Source of the DNA: Chitinophagaceae bacterium | Lineage (GTDB): Bacteria > Bacteroidota > Bacteroidia > Chitinophagales > Chitinophagaceae | Direction of reading: 5' to 3' | DNA: 39,792 nucleotides | NCBI GenBank assembly: GCA_025360525.1 | Contig: JANYCA010000107.1 | Span: 1-39,792 of the forward strand | In this document: one piece after another, positions 23,242 to 32,052 of the stretch | How positions within the stretch are numbered: position 1 is the first letter of the stretch | Layout: the number at the start of each line of letters is the position of its first letter | Made by a program: the position numbers and the translations under genes | Notes under the pieces: model-generated | The model's database searches: none | Told to the model about the DNA's origin: nothing | The model's input: only the letters and a program-made list of their open reading frames with translations

Positions 23242-24611
23242 CAGATTACCTTTTTAAACAAATTCAGTTTGCCTTTGAACGGCGGATATTTTATGGATGG
23301 ATCAAACCAGGTAGGCGTTTTCATTACTGATTTTTTATGACTAAAAGTGTCGAATGAAAATTTCCCGTGATAACTGCCTGTACCACTGAATCCACGACCA
23401 CCAAAGGGTAAATTGTGGTTAGTTAAATGCCAGCTGGCATTGTTAACACAACTGCCACCAAAAGCAACACTCTCTAACCAATCCTTTTCTTTTTCGCTAC
23501 TGGATGTAAACACATAAAACGCCAAAGGGTTTTGATGTTGCCTGATTATTTTCATTGCCGCAGCTTTGTTATTAAAAACGATGATGGGAAGAACAGGGCC
23601 AAAAATTTCTTCCTGCATAATGGTTGCATTCAGTTGTACATTTTCTAAAATGGTTGGTTCTATAAACAACTGTTCTTTATTTGTTCTGCCGCCGTATGCA
23701 ATGGTGCCCTGCTCCAGGTATTGAACAATTCGGTTAAACTGTTTTTCATTAATTATTTTTCCATAACTGTAGCTCTCTTCCGGCTTATCGCCGAAAAAAT
23801 CAAGGATAGATTTTTTCAGTTCGGTTACCAGTGCTGCCTGCTGGCTTTCGTGTACCAACACATAATCCGGCGCAACACACATTTGTCCGCAGTTGCTGAA
23901 TTTAGTCATTGCAATTCGTCTTGCTGCAACTTTTATATTGGCATCGCTTTCCACAACGCAGGGACTTTTGCCACCGAGTTCCAATGTAACCGGCACTAAA
24001 TTTTCAGCAGCCATCTTGTAAATAATTTTACCTACAGCAGTGCTTCCTGTATAAAAAACATGGTCAAATGTAAAGTCGTTCATCATCTCCGGGATAACTT
24101 TGCCACCATCGCCTTCCACATATAAAACAAACACTGTTGCAAATGTTTCTTCAATAATTTTTTTCATGATGGCTGCAGTAGCCGGTGCAAATTCACTGGG
24201 CTTTAGTACTACACAATTGCCTGCTGCTATGGCACCAATAAGCGGGTTGAATAACAGTTGCAACGGATAATTCCATGGACCAATTATCAATACAACGCCC
24301 AGCGGCTCTTTCATTATTTTGCTGGAGGAAGGAAGATTAAGCAAATTGGTACTAACGCTATCGGAGGCCATCCAGCCTTTTAACTTTTTAAGGGCATAAT
24401 TTAATTCAGATAAAACCATACCGTTTTCGGTAACCCAGCATTCTTCCGGGCTTTTTTTCAGGTCGTGATATAAGGCGTTGTACAAATCCTGCTCGTGACG
24501 AATGAGGGCGGATTTTAGTTGTAGTAATTGTTCTTTTCTAAATTGATAGGTTTGTGTATTTCCACTGTTGAAATATTCACGAATGTCTTGCAGGCTTTTA
24601 ATTGTTTCCAT
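23241..24611 (-). CDS. Class 3-type aldehyde dehydrogenase
   Basis: A 456-residue NAD(P)-dependent aldehyde dehydrogenase of the short class 3 / fatty aldehyde type (AlkH, ALDH3). It has GPWNYPLQLLFNPLIGAIAAG, the cofactor segment FYTGSTAVGK, the general-base Glu211 in TLELGGKSP, and the nucleophile Cys245 in CGQMCVAPDY. QEEIFGPVLPI and PFGGRGFSGTGSYHGK complete the family pattern. The length, shorter than the 480-500 residues of ALDH1/2, fits class 3. First gene of a tight operon with a peroxidase and an SDR, consistent with removing aldehydes from lipid peroxidation. Confidence 0.92.
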   Translation of the reverse strand: METIKSLQDIREYFNSGNTQTYQFRKEQLLQLKSALIRHEQDLYNALYHDLKKSPEECWVTENGMVLSELNYALKKLKGWMASDSVSTNLLNLPSSSKIMKEPLGVVLIIGPWNYPLQLLFNPLIGAIAAGNCVVLKPSEFAPATAAIMKKIIEETFATVFVLYVEGDGGKVIPEMMNDFTFDHVFYTGSTAVGKIIYKMAAENLVPVTLELGGKSPCVVESDANIKVAARRIAMTKFSNCGQMCVAPDYVLVHESQQAALVTELKKSILDFFGDKPEESYSYGKIINEKQFNRIVQYLEQGTIAYGGRTNKEQLFIEPTILENVQLNATIMQEEIFGPVLPIIVFNNKAAAMKIIRQHQNPLAFYVFTSSSEKEKDWLESVAFGGSCVNNASWHLTNHNLPFGGRGFSGTGSYHGKFSFDTFSHKKSVMKTPTWFDPSIKYPPFKGKLNLFKKVI

Positions 24612-24990
24612 TGCAAATAAATTTGCCTCAAGTTAGATATTTATCTTTTAGCAATTATTAGCAGAAATTCTACAATGTAATCAGGAATTTAGATAGGATG
24701 AGTGCATTAGGTGATCGCTGCTGTTTAGGAATCTTTTTTTATTACCGATTATGCTTAATCCGAATGTTAGTCTTCTGAGGTCAGCTTTTTTTTAATCTCT
24801 TTCCAGATTTTATTTTTGAGTTCTTCTTTATTCCTACGTAGTTTTTTTGCGGCATAGCACTCTAAACCATTTTGCAACAGTTTGAGTTAGTAAACAATTT
24901 CCGGGTATCCCTTACAAAGCTTTTTGCAATTGGCGAAAATGAGAGAGATGATTTAAAAAATTTCTAAAAAATTTACATTGCTTTTTATAA
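24612..24990. other. Mostly non-coding, with a possible gene relic
   Basis: No complete gene. The minus strand from 24877 (TTG) to 24767 is open for 36 codons and reads QNGLECYAAKKLRRNKEELK followed by a Lys-rich helix ending KKKLTSED. There is no ATG and a stop lies just upstream. It could be the tail of a deleted gene. The remainder is AT-rich without recognised signals. Confidence 0.35.
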
Positions 24991-25671
24991 TTACATCGTC
25001 ATAAAAACCCTATCCACCACCCAGTAAGCAGCAACCAGCGCAATGCAGGAAGATAAGCCGTAGACCACTCTTTTGCGATACCAGAGCTTGTCTTTAAATG
25101 GAATTATAATCAATGAAAAAATAGCAGCTATCACTGTCATTTGCCCAAGCTCTACGCCCAGGTTGAATGAAAGAATAGACGTGAAAAACTTTCCATTGGG
25201 AAGACCAATTTCGTTTAATGCACTCGCAAAGCCCATTCCGTGGATGAGGCCAAAAAGAAAAACCAGTAACACACGCCAGGGTTTTAATTTACTGATAAGG
25301 ATATTTTCTACCGCAACAAAAACGATTGATAATGCAATAATGGGTTCAACGATAGGGCTTGGTACCACAAAAACATTTTTCATACTAAGTGCCAATGTAA
25401 TTGAATGAGCCACTGTAAAAGCAGTGGCCTGCCAAAGCATGGGCTTTATTTTAGTACTTAATAAACACAGACCTGCTACAAAAAGAATATGATCGAACCC
25501 CTGTGGGATGATATGGGTAAAGCCGAGTTTGGTATAAAACCAAACCACATCTTTTGTGGGCGCATCCTCTAAAGCATAGTTAATGCTGTGTGCAGAAAGC
25601 TGTTGACCAGCAAACAGAACAACCATCAATAACATGACTTTTTTTGAAAAAGATGCTATAGGAATTTGCAT
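24991..25671 (-). CDS. HupE/UreJ-family membrane protein
   Basis: A 226-residue inner-membrane protein of the HupE/UreJ family; studied members import nickel. It has an N-terminal signal or helix, then GFTHIIPQGFDHILFVAGLCLL, the family's His/Asp motif. ATAFTVAHSITLALSM, FVAVENILISK and FGLIHGMGFASAL follow, with about six helices. It is last in the operon DUF4331-TPR-HupE, 54 bp after the TPR gene. Because this HupE is not next to hydrogenase or urease genes, nickel is likely but not certain. Confidence 0.85.
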   Translation of the reverse strand: MQIPIASFSKKVMLLMVVLFAGQQLSAHSINYALEDAPTKDVVWFYTKLGFTHIIPQGFDHILFVAGLCLLSTKIKPMLWQATAFTVAHSITLALSMKNVFVVPSPIVEPIIALSIVFVAVENILISKLKPWRVLLVFLFGLIHGMGFASALNEIGLPNGKFFTSILSFNLGVELGQMTVIAAIFSLIIIPFKDKLWYRKRVVYGLSSCIALVAAYWVVDRVFMTM

Positions 25672-25725
25672 TAGTTAATTTATATTTTAATGCTTTTTAG
25701 TGAATGATCGAAACAAGGTAAATTC

Positions 25726-27072
25726 TTATAACCCTTTCTCAACTTGTATCGCCTCTGTTTTAAGGAGCTGGTCAATATTAGGATTGGCCTGCAAGCCTTG
25801 TTGCAACATTTTTTTAGCGTTAACGGCATCGCCTGTTTTTGCGTAGATTAATCCAGCCCTGCAAAGGAGCGTTGGATTTTTGCTGTTGGTAATAAAGGCG
25901 GCTTTTATATAAGGCAAAGCTTTAGCAGCTTCCCCTTTTTTAAAATACATCCAACCAACCGTTTCATTCACCTCAATATTTTTTGGGCGGCGGTTGTATT
26001 CCAGCAAAGCATGTTCCAGTGCCTTATCAAAGTTGTTAATTGAAAGATAAGCATAAGCCAATTCCTTATCGGCATAGTGCCCAATACTTTCATTAGCATT
26101 GGCTACCGCTGCATTTTTATCCAGCTCTGCAATCACTTCATTGGTTAATGTTCTTGCTTTTTCTTTTTGCCCCAATAGAAAATAAGCATTGGCCATTTCT
26201 TCTTTAAATGCGCCATCGATGGCATCCTTTGCGGCTAGCTGGTAGTAATATATTGCCCTGTTATAATCTTTGGAAGCCAACTGCAAGCGTGCCAAACCTG
26301 CTAATGCATACATATAACCCGGCCTGTCGTTTAATGCAATCTGGTAATGCATTTCAGCGCTTTTTAAATCGCCGGTGTTTTCGTATAAATGCCCCAGCTG
26401 TACCCTCGACCATTCTGTTGCTTCGTCACCGGGCGCACCCGCCTCAATGGCAAGTTTCATAGCTTCAATGGCACCAGGGTAGTCGCCAAAAATTTCTCGT
26501 AGGTACGATGCCCTTGCATAGGAACGCAAATCCGGCCTGATATCCATCATTTGTTGTGCACATAAAACTGCGCTGTCATAATTACCCATTTCTACATTAC
26601 CATCTACCAGCACACCATGAACAAAAGCATTACGAGGTGCCAGATTTCTTGCTTTTTCGGCAGTTGCTAATCCATCTGCAAAATGGTGTTGAGAAAGATA
26701 AATTAATGACTTTAATGTAAGGGCTTCAAAATTATCGCTATCTATTTCAAGCACATCATTTGCCAGTTTCATAGCTGCAATATCGTAATATGCATAATTA
26801 CCTGTAGCTCTAGATTCTAATATAAAATTATTGGCGAGCGCAATTTTAGATTTAATATCAGCAGGATTGGCCTCAATTTTATTTTGAAGCAGAGTCACAT
26901 TTTTTTTTGTAGTGAGCCATTCATCTGTTTTTGCCAGCAACCCTTTTCGCTCCAGGAGGGAGTAAACTTTTGTTGATTTGCTTTTTTCAGTATGTTGGTA
27001 TTTTAAAACAATAAAACCAACAGTACCAACAAAAACAATAATCAAAGACAGATAAAGTAAATTTTTTTTCAT
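25726..27072 (-). CDS. Membrane-anchored tetratricopeptide repeat protein
   Basis: A 448-residue protein with one N-terminal transmembrane helix (LLYLSLIIVFVGTVGFIVLKY) and an otherwise extracytoplasmic solenoid of roughly nine TPR units. Examples are ALTLKSLIYLSQHHFADGLA, WSRVQLGHLYENTGDLKSAE, ALAGLARLQLASKDYNRAIY and RAGLIYAKTGDAVNAKKML. TPR proteins are scaffolds; here it probably bridges partners at the inner membrane for the neighbouring DUF4331 and HupE proteins. It lies between them in one transcription direction. Function inferred only from structure and position. Confidence 0.83.
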   Translation of the reverse strand: MKKNLLYLSLIIVFVGTVGFIVLKYQHTEKSKSTKVYSLLERKGLLAKTDEWLTTKKNVTLLQNKIEANPADIKSKIALANNFILESRATGNYAYYDIAAMKLANDVLEIDSDNFEALTLKSLIYLSQHHFADGLATAEKARNLAPRNAFVHGVLVDGNVEMGNYDSAVLCAQQMMDIRPDLRSYARASYLREIFGDYPGAIEAMKLAIEAGAPGDEATEWSRVQLGHLYENTGDLKSAEMHYQIALNDRPGYMYALAGLARLQLASKDYNRAIYYYQLAAKDAIDGAFKEEMANAYFLLGQKEKARTLTNEVIAELDKNAAVANANESIGHYADKELAYAYLSINNFDKALEHALLEYNRRPKNIEVNETVGWMYFKKGEAAKALPYIKAAFITNSKNPTLLCRAGLIYAKTGDAVNAKKMLQQGLQANPNIDQLLKTEAIQVEKGL

Positions 27073-27120
27073 TTTGGTTGTTTTGATTTTTAGGGAATTA
27101 TAGGTAGGACAACAAACTAA

Positions 27121-27250
27121 ATAAAGGCTGTTTCAAATTATTATACCAGTAGAATGATAAGCTCAACACAAATCACCTATCTACCTGAAAACGAATATGG
27201 GATTCTATTGCAGCCCTTTTTGGTTTTCTTTATTTTGAAACAGCCTTTAT
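27121..27250. repeat. 130-bp element with 17-bp terminal inverted repeats (MITE-like)
   Basis: ataaaggctgtttcaaa at 27121-27137 is the exact inverse complement of 27234-27250. The flanking pentamers actaa (27116-27120) and actta (27251-27255) could be an imperfect target duplication. An inner pair (tagaat/attcta) continues the folding. The end sequence GGCTGTTTCAAA resembles ends of several IS families. It sits between the DUF4331 stop and the TPR start, so it would be transcribed as a large hairpin in the operon mRNA. No second copy was seen in the window. Confidence 0.55.
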
Positions 27251-27256
27251 ACTTAA

Positions 27257-29338
27257 TTATCCTTTTACTACTTTAATGGTTTGCTTTACTTCACCATCTT
27301 TAGCAATCCTTATAAAATAGGCTCCTTTGTTTAAATCGTTACCGCTCCATCTTTCTGTATAAGTACCGGCCTTTAAATTTTTATTAACCAATACTTTTAA
27401 TTGCCGACCATCTGCATTAAAAAGCGATATAGATACAGTTGCTGGTGCATCTAAATGATACTTAATTAAGCTATTGTCAACAAAAGGATTAGGAGAAACA
27501 TTTGCAAATACTTCTGGTGCAGTCATTGCTAAACCACCCCCAGAACTTACCGCACTTCTGTAAGATATTTTTGGAGTGCTCATTTTATCGGAAGTGTTGC
27601 ACGGGCAAATGTAATTACCTGCAAATGGTTCGTGTAGATAAGGGAATGCCGTTGTAAAGGCAACATCATTTGCGTCAACCCCTGTGCTGTAGGTAAGCAC
27701 ATTCAACAGCTGTGGCGTAACCGGGCTTGGGCTTGATGCTGGTATATAATCATCGTACCACAAACCAATAGCGGCTAAAACCACACCACCCACTGCTTGC
27801 AGTTCAATTCTTGTTACATCATCTTCCAACCTTCTTCCGTTAGGGAAACCATCCATATTTGGAATATTTTGAATAGCTGTTGTTGTATTGTATGCCGGAT
27901 CTGTCAATCCAAGTGCAGCTGCTTGCACCAAACCTAATGGGCTAAACTTATCGCTATCTCTTGGAGTAGGCGGCACAGCCATATTCAGGCGTAACATATC
28001 ACCTCCATTGGGTAAAAAATTACTAATAAAAGGTTTGCCTTTCGCTAATGGATTACCAGCTTTGCCGGTGGCTAATTGATAAGGCGCCATGTTAGGAACA
28101 CCTGTATGAAAGATAGGCCATAAATCTACCGAGCGTGGCGAATTCTTTGCAGGAAGTAAAAGTCCGCCAAATGCAGCTTCCGCAAGGGCTGTGTTATTTA
28201 GTGCAGCAGTACCTTTTAATTTAAACAAACCGTTCTGATCATTTCCAAAGCCAAAAGCGCCCAGGGAATTTCTTTGAATTCGTAGCGGTTTTAGTGCAGG
28301 AACTGCAGTACCAAAGTGGGTATCATCCATATACAAAGACAGTTCTGGCCTGTAAAAATATTTACCAAAATAATCCAATTTAGAAAGATCTTCGTATGGT
28401 GTTAATGAATTCCAGTAATCTTTGTCTTTGAGAGGAATTACGGCTTCGTTGGTTAATGGCATACCTAACCTCGAAACCTGAATCCATGGTCCAGAGTTTT
28501 CAGTACCCTTACCATCTTCTTTCAAAACACTAATCTTTTGGCGGCTTGCACTTGCCCAAACACCAATAACATAATTGGGGTCCAGGATACTGGTAGCATT
28601 ACACACTGCTTTTTTATCTTTTTGCAGCGCTGCAATATCTATCTGCAAAGCAATGGTTGAAACGTTTAAACATTTTAACCCATCAGTTGCCTTTGTACCG
28701 GTAGTACGAGGCGCATCACCTAAATCAAAAATACCCCCAAGGTCTACAAAAAACGGATCGTCTACAGGACCGCAGAAAACTGTTTCGCCTGTGTTGGATT
28801 TTGTTATTGCTTTCTTCATGAGGCTATTGTAGTCGGGTGCGTTTAAACCAACAGGCGAACTGATAGAACGTGGGCCAATATTGGGTGGTGGCACTACTCC
28901 TTTGGTAACAGTTGTTTTAAAAGTTTTGCCACCATCGGTGCTTTTCTCCATTTTATAAGTGGTCAAAAGATTTTGTCTTCCTAACCTGATGTTGAAAAAA
29001 GTAGATGGATCTTCATTTGTTTTATTAAAGGTGAAACGATAGGTAATATCGTCGCCTGGTGTAGCAACGTTATTATCAATGTGAATTTCGTAACGGATGT
29101 TTTCGCCAAATTGGTAATAATTCGGTCCGCCCTGTGGAAGTTGAAATGGAATGTAGTTGGCAATGATGGTGATCTTGTTTGGATCATCCGGGCTGCGGAA
29201 GGCATACACATCGGTATTATCTGCCAACGGGTCGTTGGCAATCAATGGTGCTTCTCTGTGTGACGATGCAAATAACGGCGCTGTGATGTTTACCATCATC
29301 AACATCAACAGGAATGCTGCTGAAAATTTTTTTTTCAT
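27257..29338 (-). CDS. DUF4331 protein with T9SS sorting domain
   Basis: A 693-residue exported protein. The signal peptide (FSAAFLLMLMMVNITAPLFA) is followed by the DUF4331 opening SSHREAPLIANDPLADNTDV and YAFRSPDDPNKITIIANY. The family hallmark Asp/His-rich segments run to about residue 600. Residues 615-693 are a type A T9SS C-terminal sorting domain: VFANVSPNPFVDNSLIKYHL at its start and GAYFIRIAKDG near the end, so the protein is secreted through the outer membrane or attached to the surface. DUF4331 has no proven function. It is the first gene of a DUF4331-TPR-HupE operon and is divergent from the ferritin-like genes. Confidence 0.9.
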   Translation of the reverse strand: MKKKFSAAFLLMLMMVNITAPLFASSHREAPLIANDPLADNTDVYAFRSPDDPNKITIIANYIPFQLPQGGPNYYQFGENIRYEIHIDNNVATPGDDITYRFTFNKTNEDPSTFFNIRLGRQNLLTTYKMEKSTDGGKTFKTTVTKGVVPPPNIGPRSISSPVGLNAPDYNSLMKKAITKSNTGETVFCGPVDDPFFVDLGGIFDLGDAPRTTGTKATDGLKCLNVSTIALQIDIAALQKDKKAVCNATSILDPNYVIGVWASASRQKISVLKEDGKGTENSGPWIQVSRLGMPLTNEAVIPLKDKDYWNSLTPYEDLSKLDYFGKYFYRPELSLYMDDTHFGTAVPALKPLRIQRNSLGAFGFGNDQNGLFKLKGTAALNNTALAEAAFGGLLLPAKNSPRSVDLWPIFHTGVPNMAPYQLATGKAGNPLAKGKPFISNFLPNGGDMLRLNMAVPPTPRDSDKFSPLGLVQAAALGLTDPAYNTTTAIQNIPNMDGFPNGRRLEDDVTRIELQAVGGVVLAAIGLWYDDYIPASSPSPVTPQLLNVLTYSTGVDANDVAFTTAFPYLHEPFAGNYICPCNTSDKMSTPKISYRSAVSSGGGLAMTAPEVFANVSPNPFVDNSLIKYHLDAPATVSISLFNADGRQLKVLVNKNLKAGTYTERWSGNDLNKGAYFIRIAKDGEVKQTIKVVKG

Positions 29339-30003
29339 AATTAAAAATTTTTTGATTGAAAAATGACTTCCTGCTTCTTTCAGGAAAAATTAAAATACAC
29401 CAGTCTAAATAGGAAAGTGGATTAGCTTTAATAGGGAAAAGAAATTTTTTGAATTCTTTAAATAAAAACTGTGTTTAAATAATTGTTTGTAGGAAATTAG
29501 CCTTGTTACTTTTTCTCTAAAAATTAGTTTTTTTGTTGAGCTCAGATTTACATACGATAACTGTTAAACTTTGGATTTAACATTTTATTGTTTTTTTTAT
29601 ACAACGTAAATGCTGTTTACGAAAGAGACAATTTATAGTATAGGAATGGCAGATATATTGGTAGTCTGGTATTTTATTTCTACAAAAAAGTTTACAGTAG
29701 TGTAGCGTAACTGAAGATAGATTTGGTGGCTCCTAATAAATTTATAGCTTGTACGGGTCTTTAAAAAATGTTTACTGATTAATCTCATGCTCACTTAGAA
29801 ACGCCTGTCCATCGGGCAACCCAAAAAAATAACCGCATTATTTTTCCATCTAGAGCCCCTTACAGCAGGGCCTTTTATCTATCTTTTCCATATTTAATTC
29901 AAGAAATAACTGTACTAAAAAATCCAATGAGCACACTTCCCCGTAAGTGTACAAACATTGCGTTATAAGCAACCATTTTTAAAAATCAATAATTAAAATT
30001 ATT
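29339..30003. other. Long non-coding divergent region
   Basis: 665 bp, very AT-rich, between the DUF4331 operon and the ferritin-like operon, presumably containing both promoters. A weak GC hairpin (gccc/gggc near 29855-29871) is followed by cttttatc. An 11-nt match to the cas4 repeats (atggcagatat, 29646-29656) is noted and judged chance. No gene or known RNA was recognised, although the length is unusual for this genome. Confidence 0.45.
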
Positions 30004-30708
30004 ATGAAAAAAGAAGATTCCGTTAATCAAAGTGTTGTGGCTGAAGCAAGCAGTAACAATGCTTACGTATCCAGGAGAAACTTTCTTGGCTATATAGGTG
30101 GTGCCTCCGCACTTATCCTTACAGCCGCAGCCTGTAAAAAAGACAACGCCCCGGCATCTAACACGGGAGTAAACCTGGGAAGTGGAGATGTGGGTATACT
30201 TAATTATGCCTATGCACTCGAACAAATTGAAGCAGCTTTTTACACGAAAGTGTTTGAATCTGTTTACAGTGGCATTTCTGCAAGTGAAAATGCTTTACTT
30301 GGTGATATCCGTGATCATGAAGTAGCACACCGGGAGTTTTTTAAAAATGCGCTTGGTGCAAACGCAATCCCAGCTTTGGAACTTGACTTTTCTACCATCA
30401 ACTTTGGCAGCAGGGACAGCGTTTTAGGAGCAGCAAAGGCATTTGAAGACCTTGGAGTTACTGCTTATAATGGTGCCGGAAAATTACTGGTTTCGCCAGA
30501 TTATTTAACACTTGCAGGCAAAATTGTTTCTGTAGAAGCAAGGCATGCGGCTTACATCCGTGACCTGATTAGCCTGGGCAGTTTTGCAGACAATACAGCC
30601 CTTGATGCAAATGCCCTCGATATGTCTCGTACGCCTGCCGAAGTATTGGCAATAGCCGGTGCTTATGTAAAAACAAAATTGAACGCAAGTAATTTACCAA
30701 CCAGTTAA
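30004..30708 (+). CDS. Tat-exported ferritin-like protein 1
   Basis: A 234-residue protein with the Ferritin_2 (PF13668-type) four-helix bundle. Residues 23-28 are SRRNFL, a full twin-arginine motif, followed by a hydrophobic stretch ending LTAAAC (Cys44), so it may be a Tat-exported lipoprotein. Iron-type ligands are visible in all four helices: LEQIEAAFY, DIRDHEVAH (ExxH), KAFEDLGVTAY and VEARHAAYIR (ExxH). It probably binds a di-metal site in the periplasm. Followed 11 bp later by a paralogue. Metal storage or oxidation roles are inferred. Confidence 0.88.
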   Translation: MKKEDSVNQSVVAEASSNNAYVSRRNFLGYIGGASALILTAAACKKDNAPASNTGVNLGSGDVGILNYAYALEQIEAAFYTKVFESVYSGISASENALLGDIRDHEVAHREFFKNALGANAIPALELDFSTINFGSRDSVLGAAKAFEDLGVTAYNGAGKLLVSPDYLTLAGKIVSVEARHAAYIRDLISLGSFADNTALDANALDMSRTPAEVLAIAGAYVKTKLNASNLPTS

Positions 30709-30719
30709 AATTTAATTGT

Positions 30720-31547
30720 ATGAATATCAATAATATCATTTCTGAAATAGAAAAAGCAGATCCGGAACTGTACGAAAAACTGGATGGCAGAAGAGCTGCA
30801 ATGAAAAGTTTCGCCCGCTTTTCCGGTAAAGTTGCAGTTGCAGCATTACCCTTCGCATTAGGCAGTATGTTTAATAAAGCCTACGGACAAACACCGTCCA
30901 CTACCGTAATAGATGTGCTTAATTTTGCTTTAACATTAGAGTACATCGAATCAAATTTTTATATCAAAGGTTTGGCAACTCCCGGGCTTGTACCTGCAGG
31001 TGCAGGTATGAATGCATTAATGACCATCCGTGATCATGAAGCTGCACACGTAAACTTTTTACGTACAGCAATCACTGCAAGTGGCGGCACTCCGGTAACT
31101 TTTACTGCTGCACAGTTTGATTTTACGGCTAAAGGAACATTCCCGGATGTATTTAGTAATTATGATACTTTTCTTGCCGTTGCTCAGGCGTTTGAAGATA
31201 CAGGAGTACGGGCCTACAAAGGGCAGGCGCCTAATCTTATCAGTAATAATGATGTGCTTACAGCAGCACTTAACATTCATTCTGTTGAGGCAAGGCATGC
31301 ATCTCATGTAAGGCAGATGCGTAAGGCAAGGGGTGCAGATGTTAAACCATGGATTACCGGTAACAACAATGGTATTGGTGCAGTAGCAAACGGTAACTAT
31401 GCCGGTGAAGAAATAACTACACAGGCTGGCGTTAATATTGTTAACATCAATGGCTTCAGCATTAGCGCTGCTGCTGCTTCAGAAGCATTTGACGAACCGC
31501 TCACCAAAGACCAGGTGGTTGCTTTAGTAACTCCTTTTTTCGCTTAA
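30720..31547 (+). CDS. Tat-exported ferritin-like protein 2
   Basis: A 275-residue paralogue of the preceding gene. An N-terminal cytoplasmic tail of about 22 residues precedes GRRAAMKSFARFSGKVAVAA and a hydrophobic region ending KAYGQ, a Tat-like signal with likely cleavage near residue 57. Ligand motifs repeat those of its neighbour: LTLEYIESNFY, IRDHEAAH, AFEDTGVRAYKG and VEARHASHVR. A C-terminal extension of about 60 residues (GEEITTQAGVNIVNINGF and on) is absent from protein 1. Co-transcribed with it and ended by a terminator at 31561-31598. The two may form a heteromeric periplasmic metal-binding complex. Confidence 0.88.
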   Translation: MNINNIISEIEKADPELYEKLDGRRAAMKSFARFSGKVAVAALPFALGSMFNKAYGQTPSTTVIDVLNFALTLEYIESNFYIKGLATPGLVPAGAGMNALMTIRDHEAAHVNFLRTAITASGGTPVTFTAAQFDFTAKGTFPDVFSNYDTFLAVAQAFEDTGVRAYKGQAPNLISNNDVLTAALNIHSVEARHASHVRQMRKARGADVKPWITGNNNGIGAVANGNYAGEEITTQAGVNIVNINGFSISAAAASEAFDEPLTKDQVVALVTPFFA

Positions 31548-31560
31548 TCTCTTATCATAA

Positions 31561-31598
31561 AAAGGATGGCTGTTTTACAATTCAGCCGTCCTTTTTTT
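31561..31598 (+). terminator. Terminator after the ferritin-like pair
   Basis: A 12-bp stem with one G-T pair (aaaggatggctg 31561-31572, cagccgtccttt 31583-31594) and a T-run to 31598. It separates the ferritin operon from tatA, though some readthrough to tatA is possible since the genes are only 74 bp apart. Confidence 0.85.
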
Positions 31599-31620
31599 AA
31601 TCATCATTTAAAAGAAAATT

Positions 31621-31869
31621 ATGCATACTTCAAACTTATTAACGATTTTTCTGGCTATGCCAGGAGGTACTGAATGTATTTTTATTTTGTTAGCTGTAGT
31701 ACTACTATTCGGTGGCAGAAAAATTCCCGAACTGATGAAAGGAATTGGAAAAGGTGTCAGGGATTTTAATGATGCCAAAAATAATATTAAAAACGACCTG
31801 GAAGAAGGAATGAAAGAAAAGGATTTCTCTAACGCCAATCCAGCAATAAAACAACCTGATCTGCAGTAA
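31621..31869 (+). CDS. tatA: Twin-arginine translocase subunit TatA/TatE
   Basis: An 82-residue single-helix protein that forms the Tat pore. The N-terminal helix [20 protein letters not shown] is followed by the amphipathic helix [20 protein letters not shown] and a charged tail, all typical of TatA. The FGGRKIPEL hinge is conserved. It lies between the Tat-dependent ferritin-like genes and tatC, so the machinery and its likely cargo are adjacent. A separate TatB is not seen, as usual in this phylum. Confidence 0.9.
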   Translation: MHTSNLLTIFLAMPGGTECIFILLAVVLLFGGRKIPELMKGIGKGVRDFNDAKNNIKNDLEEGMKEKDFSNANPAIKQPDLQ

Positions 31870-32052
31870 TCTCATTTGAATTTTAAGGTTTGTAAATGCC
31901 GAAACGCATCGGAGCAGCCTAATGCAGCCCCATAAAAAATTCATCTTAGCCAAAGCTGTCCCACAGCGGCTTTTGCATAAATTTCAGCCAGTACTTATTG
32001 GATCAAGATGAAATTTATGTTGATATATTTTACCACTAAAAATTAAACATAT

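Noticed and set aside
28981..29241. Open frame overlapping the DUF4331 gene
   Set aside because: Same strand, different frame, inside a well-supported gene; a shadow.
29646..29680. 11-nt match (atggcagatat) to the duplicated cas4 segment, giving YQYICH in one minus-strand frame
   Set aside because: Similarity ends at once on both sides and the Cas4 motif RK.WLF is absent; likely chance in an AT-rich spacer.
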